6,250 bases of DNA from Pseudomonadota bacterium (GTDB lineage: Bacteria; Pseudomonadota; Alphaproteobacteria; Acetobacterales; Acetobacteraceae). The stretch is from contig JAJYFW010000120.1 of assembly GCA_021785335.1 (NCBI GenBank), positions 1 to 6,250 of the forward strand, given 5' to 3'. Made by a program: the position numbers and the translations under genes. Under the pieces are notes generated by a model, which saw only the letters and a program-made list of their open reading frames with translations, was not told the origin of the DNA and made no database searches. How positions within the stretch are numbered: position 1 is the first letter of the stretch; each line of letters opens with the position of its first letter. Below, one piece after another: positions 1 to 4,472 of the stretch.

Positions 1-764
1 AGCGCCGCGAGGCTCGCCGCGACCGAGGCCTGCTCCAGCCCCCTCTGCACCCGCGCGCGCTTCCGCATGCCCGCGGTGTCCACGATCTCGATGGGGCCCA
101 CCGCGTCGCGGATGCGCACCGCGACGGCGTCGCGCGTGAGCCCCGGCTCCGGCCCCGTGACCAGCCGCGCCTCGCCGAGTAGCCGGTTGACGAGCGTGGA
201 CTTGCCCGCGTTCGGCCGCCCCACCACGGCGAGCTTGAGCGGCGTCTCCTCGCCCGTCTCCGCCACCTCCTCCGGCAGGCGGTCCACGATCTCGCCCATC
301 AGCTCGGCGAGCCCCTCGCCATGCTCGGCCGAGACCGGCAGCGCCGCGCCGAAGCCGAGCCGATGCGCCTCCAGCGCGCCGGCCCAGCCCTCGCGCCCCT
401 CCGCCTTGTTGGCGACCAGCAGAACGGGGCGGCCGAGGCGGCGCAGCCAGGCGGCGAAATGCTCGTCGTCCGGAACGATTCCGGCGCGTCCGTCGACCAC
501 GAAGACAACGAGGTCGGCCTCGCGGATCGCGGAGGCCGCGGCCTCGTGCATGCGCCGCCCGAGGCTCTCCGGCGGCGCCTCCTCCAGCCCCGCGGTGTCG
601 GCCACGCGCACACGCCGGCCGCGCATCAGCGCCTCCGCCTCGCGCCAGTCGCGCGTCACGCCCGGTGTGTCCGCGACGATCGCGAGCCGCCGGCCGACGA
701 GCCGGTTGAACAGCGTGGACTTGCCGACATTCGGCCGCCCGGCGATGACGACGAGCGGGAGCAT
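1..764 (-). CDS. der: Ribosome-associated GTPase Der (EngA), C-terminal part missing
   Basis: Der is a tandem-G-domain GTPase needed for assembly of the 50S ribosomal subunit in the cytoplasm. The 254 codons present hold both G domains. In the first are the P-loop GRPNVGKST (residues 9-17), the TPGVTRD segment (33-39), DTAGL (56-60) and the base-recognition motif NKAE (119-122). An acidic linker (about 165-174) follows. The second has P-loop GRPNAGKST (182-190), PGLTRD (207-212) and the Der-typical DTAGMRKRARV (229-239). The rest of G domain 2 and the C-terminal KH-like domain lie beyond the left edge, so this is a window truncation and not a broken gene. The ATG at 764-762 is chosen because the protein then begins MLPLVVIAGRPNVGKS, as Der proteins normally do. 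The start lies 4 bases after the bamB stop, with TGAGG just ahead of it as a possible weak ribosome site, so translational coupling to bamB is likely. Identification is very secure. Confidence 0.97.
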   Translation of the reverse strand, partial: MLPLVVIAGRPNVGKSTLFNRLVGRRLAIVADTPGVTRDWREAEALMRGRRVRVADTAGLEEAPPESLGRRMHEAAASAIREADLVVFVVDGRAGIVPDDEHFAAWLRRLGRPVLLVANKAEGREGWAGALEAHRLGFGAALPVSAEHGEGLAELMGEIVDRLPEEVAETGEETPLKLAVVGRPNAGKSTLVNRLLGEARLVTGPEPGLTRDAVAVRIRDAVGPIEIVDTAGMRKRARVQRGLEQASVAASLAA

Positions 765-768
765 GGCC

Positions 769-2121
769 TCAGCGATACGCGAGAAGCGCGCCGCCCAGCG
801 TCACGACATAGAGCGTGGCGCCCGCGACCACCGGGGCGACGGCCGCGCCGTCCGGCAGCCGCATCGAGCCCAGCACCGCGCCCTTCGCCGGGTCGATCCA
901 CGTCGCCTCGCCGTGCTCGCTCGCCACCAGCAGCCGTCCGCCCGCCATCACCGGCCCGTGCCACATGACCGGGTGCTTCTCTGTCTTTGGGTCGGTGAAC
1001 GCCTGGAGCTGCGTCACCCACGCGACGCGACCCTCGTCGGCGGAAACCGCCGCGACGCGCGCGTCCTGGGTGGCGAAGTAGACGTAGTTGCCCGCGGCCC
1101 AGGGCGATTCGTCGCTGGTGATGTCGCGCGACCACAGCCGCCGTCCGGCGCGCAGGTCGTCCGCGACCGCGCTGCCGCCGAGGCTCACCGCATAGACCCG
1201 CCCGTCCCGGATCGCCGGCATGCCGCGGATCGCCGACAGCGCGCCGACCGCGCCGCGCCCGGCGGGGTTGGCCAGGCTGTCGCCCCACAGCACGATGCCG
1301 GAGACGGCACGCAGCGCCAGCAGGTCGCCGGATTCGAAGCCGGCGATCAGCACGCCCTCCGCATAGGCCGGCGACGGCGAGCCGAGCGAGCCGAAATCCA
1401 CCTGAGCCGCGCGGTGCGCCCAGAGCTTCTTGCCATCGGCGCGCGAGAGCGCGACCAGCGAGTCGCCCAGGAGCGACACGAACAGCCGGTCCTGCGCCAC
1501 CGTAGGCCCGCCGCGCGCGGCGCTGCCCAGGTGCGCCGCCCAGACGCGTTTGCCGCTCGCGGCCTCGAACGCGACCGCGTCGCCGCGCCCGGTGGTGGCG
1601 TAGACGGTCCCGCCGGCGACGGCGATGCCGCCGCCCACATTGGTGCTGCGGTCGCCCTTCGAGCGGGTCGGGGCGCGCCACAGCACGCTGCCGTCCCTGG
1701 CGGAGAAGGCGTGCACGACCGCGTCCGCGTCCATGGTGAACACGCGCCCGCCGTCCACCACCGGCGTTGCCGTGATGCGTCGGCGAAAGGCGGTGCCGGC
1801 GCCGATATCCGCGCGCCAGGCGAGGGACGGTTTGGCCGAGAGCGCGAGGTTGCCGCCCGCGTGCGCGGGCTCGCCGCCAGGCTGCGGCCAGCTGGCATCG
1901 TCCGTCGCCGCGGGTACCGAGACCGGCGGCGCGTCAGAGTCGACCGCGAGCCCGTGCCGTTCGGTCAGCACGGGATAGCGCTTGCCGGGGATCGGCGGCT
2001 TGGTCGTGCCGAACCACATGTTCTCAAGACCGCAGCCGGCCAGGACCAGCGGCGCGCCGAGGACGATCGCGCGTCGCGCGAGGCGGGGCAGAGCGGGGCG
2101 GGGCAGAGCGGGGCGGTCCAT
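769..2121 (-). CDS. bamB: Outer-membrane assembly lipoprotein BamB (PQQ-like beta-propeller)
   Basis: BamB is the beta-propeller lipoprotein of the BAM complex, which inserts beta-barrel proteins into the outer membrane. It acts on the periplasmic side of that membrane. The 450-residue product has a lipoprotein signal: an Arg-rich n-region, the hydrophobic run AIVLGAPLVLAG, and lipobox LAGC with Cys30 as the predicted lipidated residue. WPQPGGEPAHAGG (78-90) matches the segment that precedes the propeller in alphaproteobacterial BamB. The propeller shows recurring G-x-x-x-W strand ends, for example DGSVLW (143-148), SGKRVW (189-194), DGKKLW (229-234), SGIVLW (274-279), AGRRLW (325-330) and EGRVAW (363-368). 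With SLAW near 99 and KGAVLG near 413 these give eight blades, as expected for BamB. It is somewhat longer than the E. coli protein (about 390 residues). The ATG at 2121-2119 shares its A with the TGA of yfgM. A longer upstream frame is only an overlap with yfgM. A twin-Arg (ARRAIVL) ahead of the hydrophobic segment leaves Tat export possible. Confidence 0.93.
   Translation of the reverse strand: MDRPALPRPALPRLARRAIVLGAPLVLAGCGLENMWFGTTKPPIPGKRYPVLTERHGLAVDSDAPPVSVPAATDDASWPQPGGEPAHAGGNLALSAKPSLAWRADIGAGTAFRRRITATPVVDGGRVFTMDADAVVHAFSARDGSVLWRAPTRSKGDRSTNVGGGIAVAGGTVYATTGRGDAVAFEAASGKRVWAAHLGSAARGGPTVAQDRLFVSLLGDSLVALSRADGKKLWAHRAAQVDFGSLGSPSPAYAEGVLIAGFESGDLLALRAVSGIVLWGDSLANPAGRGAVGALSAIRGMPAIRDGRVYAVSLGGSAVADDLRAGRRLWSRDITSDESPWAAGNYVYFATQDARVAAVSADEGRVAWVTQLQAFTDPKTEKHPVMWHGPVMAGGRLLVASEHGEATWIDPAKGAVLGSMRLPDGAAVAPVVAGATLYVVTLGGALLAYR
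2082..2116. repeat. 15-bp tandem duplication in the bamB signal-peptide region
   Basis: A perfect 15-bp unit, GGGGCAGAGCGGGGC on the + strand, occurs twice head to tail (2085-2099 and 2100-2114). The period extends a few bases on each side. It lies within codons 2-14 of bamB and encodes Pro-Ala-Leu-Pro-Arg twice. Because the unit is a multiple of three, a change in copy number would keep the reading frame and alter only the length of the signal-peptide n-region. Confidence 0.85.
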
Positions 2122-2774
2122 CACGCGCCTCCCAGCTGGATCAGGAGGCCCGCGGCCCGCCCGCGCACGCCCTGCGGCGCGGTCGTGTCGTTCATCAGCG
2201 CCTTGAGGCGCACCTTCGCCTGGGCCACCTTGCCCTGCCGCACGTCGAGCAGTGCCAGGCCCTCCTCGGCGAGCGCGCGCAGCGGGTCCTGCGGCCGCGC
2301 CAGGGCTTCCAGCCGGCCGCGCACTACGCCGGGGTCGCCGGTGTCGAGCACGTGCAGCGCCCAGGACAGGTTCGCCGTCTCGCGCAGCAGCGGGTCGGCC
2401 GCGCGGTCCCCGGCCACCTGGTCCCACAGCGTGAGCGATTCCTTGGGGTTGGTCGCCGCCAGCACCGCGGCGAGTCGCAGCCGCGCGAGGGTGCGATAAC
2501 CCTCGTTGCCGCGCGCAATCACCTGGCGAAGCTCCGGCACCGCGGCCTCGCGGGTCGCGGCGCTGGGGCTGTCCGCCGCATTGCTCGCCTGGATGTAGAG
2601 CGTCGCGACCGCGGCGCGCTGGCGGGCCTGCCAGGCCTGCCAGGCTTCCCATGCGCCCACCGCCACCACCACCACCAGCGCGGCGCCGATCAGCACGCCG
2701 GCATAGCGTTGCAGAAGCTGCTTGGCGCGGTCCGCCCGCAGCTCCTGTTCAACCTCGTCAAAGATATCGGACAA
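2121..2774 (-). CDS. yfgM: YfgM-like membrane-anchored TPR protein (BamB-linked)
   Basis: This is a 217-residue bitopic inner-membrane protein of the YfgM/TPR_21 type. In E. coli, YfgM associates with the SecYEG translocon and periplasmic chaperones and is encoded directly upstream of bamB. The N-terminus MSDIFDEVEQELRADRAKQL is the conserved cytoplasmic head of alphaproteobacterial members. One transmembrane segment follows (about 25-42, AGVLIGAALVVVVAVGAW), then a Trp ladder (W42, W45, W48) at the membrane boundary. The alpha-helical TPR-like region (about 55-215) includes EGYRTLARLRLAAVLA (91-106). The start is called at TTG 2774-2772 because the conserved head begins exactly there, with GGGGA 9 bases upstream. 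No ATG or GTG fits. An in-frame TTG at 2834 would add 20 unconserved residues and overlap the candidate promoter. The TGA stop overlaps the bamB ATG by one base. The family assignment is firm; the role here is inferred from gene order and topology. Confidence 0.88.
   Translation of the reverse strand: MSDIFDEVEQELRADRAKQLLQRYAGVLIGAALVVVVAVGAWEAWQAWQARQRAAVATLYIQASNAADSPSAATREAAVPELRQVIARGNEGYRTLARLRLAAVLAATNPKESLTLWDQVAGDRAADPLLRETANLSWALHVLDTGDPGVVRGRLEALARPQDPLRALAEEGLALLDVRQGKVAQAKVRLKALMNDTTAPQGVRGRAAGLLIQLGGA
2622..2648. repeat. Three 9-bp units encoding a Trp-containing repeat in yfgM
   Basis: Three consecutive related 9-mers on the + strand (GCGGGCCTG, CCAGGCCTG, CCAGGCTTC) encode, on the minus strand, Glu-Ala-Trp, Gln-Ala-Trp and Gln-Ala-Arg (residues 43-51). 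They sit directly after the predicted transmembrane helix. The identity between units suggests a short tandem duplication. Confidence 0.6.
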
Positions 2775-2783
2775 ACCGGCAAA

Positions 2784-2788
2784 TCCCC
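2784..2788 (-). promoter_or_regulatory. Ribosome binding site deciding the TTG start of yfgM
   Basis: GGGGA on the minus strand lies 9 bases upstream of the TTG at 2774-2772. It is the only purine-rich stretch at suitable distance. With the conserved MSDIFDEVE head it supports TTG as the start. The match to a Shine-Dalgarno core is moderate and includes a G-U pair. Confidence 0.5.
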
Positions 2789-2806
2789 GCGTCGGAGCAG
2801 CCGCGG

Positions 2807-2834
2807 GATATAGCGTGGCAGGGCAGCGCCGCAA
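2807..2834 (-). promoter_or_regulatory. Candidate sigma-70-type promoter for yfgM-bamB-der
   Basis: Reading the minus strand, TTGCGG (2834-2829) and TATATC (2812-2807) are separated by 16 bases and resemble -35 and -10 hexamers (3/6 and 4/6 matches). TATATC is part of one of the few AT-rich clusters in the 95-base gap between the divergent genes. Transcription would begin near 2800, giving a leader of about 25 bases before the yfgM TTG. The placement is plausible but rests on weak consensus matches. The same TATA cluster could serve a rightward promoter, but I found no matching -35 on that strand. Confidence 0.35.
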
Positions 2835-2869
2835 ACCTCCCGTTCATCCGCGCGACGTAAGCCTCGCGC

Positions 2870-3109
2870 ATGGTCCGCCGCCTGTCCTTCCTGTTGCTGG
2901 TGCCGCTGGCTTCCTGCGCCGGGCCGCCCGCGCCGGCGGTGCTGCCCCCATCGGTGACCGCCCAGGCGGCGACGGCGCCGTACATGGCTCCCTACTGCAC
3001 GGCCACGCTCGGCCTGCCGGATTGCTGGCGCAACCCGCGGGCGTTCCACAACGAGCCGCCGGAACTCGCGGACGTGCCGCACGGGCCGATGCCGCGCGTG
3101 CGTTGGTAG
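2870..3109 (+). CDS. Small predicted lipoprotein, function unknown
   Basis: This short gene encodes 79 residues, beginning MVRRLSFLLLVPLASCAG. It has a positively charged start, a hydrophobic core (about 5-14) and a lipobox LASC with Cys16, so it is predicted to be exported and lipidated. A Pro/Ala-rich linker (17-37) follows, then a compact tail with YCTATLGLPDCW (42-53), where two Cys (43 and 52) could form a disulfide. The C-terminus is rich in Pro, Glu and His. The YC-x(3)-LG-x(2)-DC pattern resembles small alphaproteobacterial lipoproteins I recall with a CYRTLG-V-CY core; this is from memory and should be checked. ATG 2870 is the natural start, with no strong ribosome site ahead. It diverges from yfgM and precedes fsr by 109 bases in the same direction. 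No function can be assigned. Confidence 0.75.
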   Translation: MVRRLSFLLLVPLASCAGPPAPAVLPPSVTAQAATAPYMAPYCTATLGLPDCWRNPRAFHNEPPELADVPHGPMPRVRW

Positions 3110-3130
3110 ACCGGCGCTGGCAGACCGGCG
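3104..3130. repeat. Imperfect 13-bp direct repeat across the lipoprotein stop codon
   Basis: TGGTAGACCGGCG (3104-3116) and TGGCAGACCGGCG (3118-3130) match at 12 of 13 positions with a period of 14. The only difference is the first base of the TAG stop codon, which is CAG in the second copy. CGTTGG also occurs on both sides (3101-3106 and 3133-3138), so a small local duplication is likely. Confidence 0.6.
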
Positions 3131-3136
3131 TTCGTT

Positions 3137-3210
3137 GGGGCTCTGATCCGCGCGCGCGCCCCTGGCGCGGGGCCACGCGGCTCCCCACCATGGCTGCGTC
3201 ATCCTGGGGA
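3137..3210 (+). promoter_or_regulatory. fsr leader with alternating G and C runs (possible competing hairpins)
   Basis: Five complementary runs alternate: GGGGC (3137-3141), GCCCC (3158-3162), GGGGC (3169-3173), TCCCCA (3182-3187) and TGGGGA (3205-3210). The last holds the likely fsr ribosome site. TCCCCA and TGGGGA form a perfect 6-bp stem, with ATG/CAT (3190-3192 with 3200-3202) able to pair inside, which would mask the ribosome site. Pairing the earlier runs differently could free it. This is inference from base complementarity only; such runs also arise by chance at this GC content. Confidence 0.25.
3206..3210 (+). promoter_or_regulatory. Ribosome binding site deciding the TTG start of fsr
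   Basis: GGGGA lies 8 bases before TTG 3219-3221. The alternative in-frame ATG at 3261 has no purine-rich stretch upstream, so TTG is preferred. The arrangement resembles that of the yfgM TTG start. Confidence 0.5.
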
Positions 3211-3218
3211 TCCGAGCC

Positions 3219-4463
3219 TTGTCGACGACGACGCAGAACGCGCCAGCGCCCGCAGATCCCATGCATGGCGCCTCGGCCGCCGGTCCGGCCCAGGTGGCGG
3301 TGATCCCGATCCTGCTGGCGCTGAGCTTCAGCCACTTCCTCAACGACACGATCCAGTCGCTGATCCCGGCGATCTACCCGATCCTCAAGTCCAAGTTCGC
3401 GCTCAGCTTCGGCCAGGTCGGGCTGATCGCGCTGACGTTCCAGATCACCGCCTCGCTGCTGCAGCCGCTGGTGGGCGTGGTCACCGACAAGCGGCCGATG
3501 CCCTATTCGCTCGCCGTCGGCATGGGCGTGTCGCTGCTGGGCCTGCTGGTGCTGTCGCGCGCGCCGTTCTTCGCGGCGCTGCTGCTCGCGGCGGGCATGG
3601 TCGGCATGGGCTCGGCCGTGTTCCACCCGGAAGCCTCGCGCACGGCGCGCGCCGCCTCCGGCGGGCGGTTGGGCTTCGCGCAGTCCTTCTTCCAGGTCGG
3701 CGGCAATTGCGGCTCCGCCATGGGGCCGCTGCTCGCCGCCTTCGTCGTGCTGCCCTACGGCCAGCACAGCATCGCCTGGTTCGCGCTGGCCGCGCTGCTG
3801 GCGATGGCGGTGCTGACCTGGGTCGGGCGCTGGTCGGCCACCCACCAGCGCAAGCGCCCCGCGCGCGTCACTTCCGGCACCGCCCCGGGGGTTTCGGCCC
3901 GGCGGGTGGCGGGAAGCATCGCGATCCTGGTGATGCTCATCTTCTCGAAATACTTTTACCTCGCAAGCCTCAATGTTTATTACACTTTCTACCTGATCCA
4001 TCATTTCGGCCTGTCGGTGCACGCAGCGCAGATCCGGCTCTTCGTCTTCCTCGCCGCGGTCGCCGCCGGCGTGCTCCTCGGCGGGCCGATCGGCGACCGC
4101 ATCGGGCGCAAATACGTGATCTGGGGCTCCATCCTCGGCGTGTTCCCGTTCACCTTCGCGCTGCCCTTCGCCAACCTGTTCTGGACCACGGTGCTGACCG
4201 TGCCGATCGGGCTGATCCTTGCCTCCGCCTTCTCCGCCATCCTGGTCTACGCGACGGAACTGATGCCCGGGCGCGTCGGCGCCGTCTCCGGCCTGTTCTT
4301 CGGCTTCGCCTTCGGCATGGGCGGCGTGGGTGCCGCGGTGCTGGGGCTGCTCGCCGATTCCTGGGGCATCGACGCGGTCTACCGGCTCTGCGCCTTCCTG
4401 CCGCTGATGGGCCTCCTTGCCGCCTTCCTGCCGGACCTCGACCGCGTGCGCCGGACCGCCTAA
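3219..4463 (+). CDS. fsr: MFS transporter Fsr, fosmidomycin resistance family
   Basis: This is a 414-residue inner-membrane efflux transporter of the major facilitator superfamily. The E. coli orthologue Fsr confers resistance to fosmidomycin, an inhibitor of Dxr in isoprenoid synthesis. The natural substrate is not known to me. Segments line up almost residue for residue with E. coli Fsr as I recall it: SHFLNDTIQSLIPAIYP (38-54), GSAVFHPEASR (131-141), FAQSFFQVGGN (153-163), IFSKYFYLAS (241-250), GGPIGDRIGRKYVIWGSILG (288-307) and SGLFFGFAFGMGGVGAAVLG (357-376). The MFS motif-A loops are VVTDKRPMP (87-95) and IGDRIGRKY (291-299). About twelve membrane helices are expected, with a basic central loop (about 204-230). 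TTG 3219 is favoured over ATG 3261 because GGGGA precedes it and the extra residues give an N-terminal tail like E. coli's. It probably shares a transcript with the TPR-glycosyltransferase gene 9 bases downstream. Whether this copy handles fosmidomycin is inference. Confidence 0.93.
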   Translation: MSTTTQNAPAPADPMHGASAAGPAQVAVIPILLALSFSHFLNDTIQSLIPAIYPILKSKFALSFGQVGLIALTFQITASLLQPLVGVVTDKRPMPYSLAVGMGVSLLGLLVLSRAPFFAALLLAAGMVGMGSAVFHPEASRTARAASGGRLGFAQSFFQVGGNCGSAMGPLLAAFVVLPYGQHSIAWFALAALLAMAVLTWVGRWSATHQRKRPARVTSGTAPGVSARRVAGSIAILVMLIFSKYFYLASLNVYYTFYLIHHFGLSVHAAQIRLFVFLAAVAAGVLLGGPIGDRIGRKYVIWGSILGVFPFTFALPFANLFWTTVLTVPIGLILASAFSAILVYATELMPGRVGAVSGLFFGFAFGMGGVGAAVLGLLADSWGIDAVYRLCAFLPLMGLLAAFLPDLDRVRRTA

Positions 4464-4472
4464 TTCGGGTGG

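Noticed and set aside
67..2499. An 810-codon open frame on the plus strand, antisense to der, bamB and yfgM.
   Set aside because: The Ser/Arg/Ala-rich product has no domain, and it lies opposite three well-identified genes.
2809..2814. TATAGC on the plus strand, considered as a -10 box for the lipoprotein gene.
   Set aside because: There is no acceptable -35 hexamer 16-18 bases upstream. The same AT cluster is better explained as the leftward promoter.
3158..3173. A GC-rich hairpin after the lipoprotein gene, considered as a terminator.
   Set aside because: The stem is only 5 bp and no T run follows, so it does not meet the pattern of an intrinsic terminator.
3190..3303. An ATG-started frame overlapping the fsr start, considered as a regulatory leader peptide.
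   Set aside because: It has no ribosome site, encodes a run of five Arg, and overlaps deep into fsr. Nothing supports its translation.
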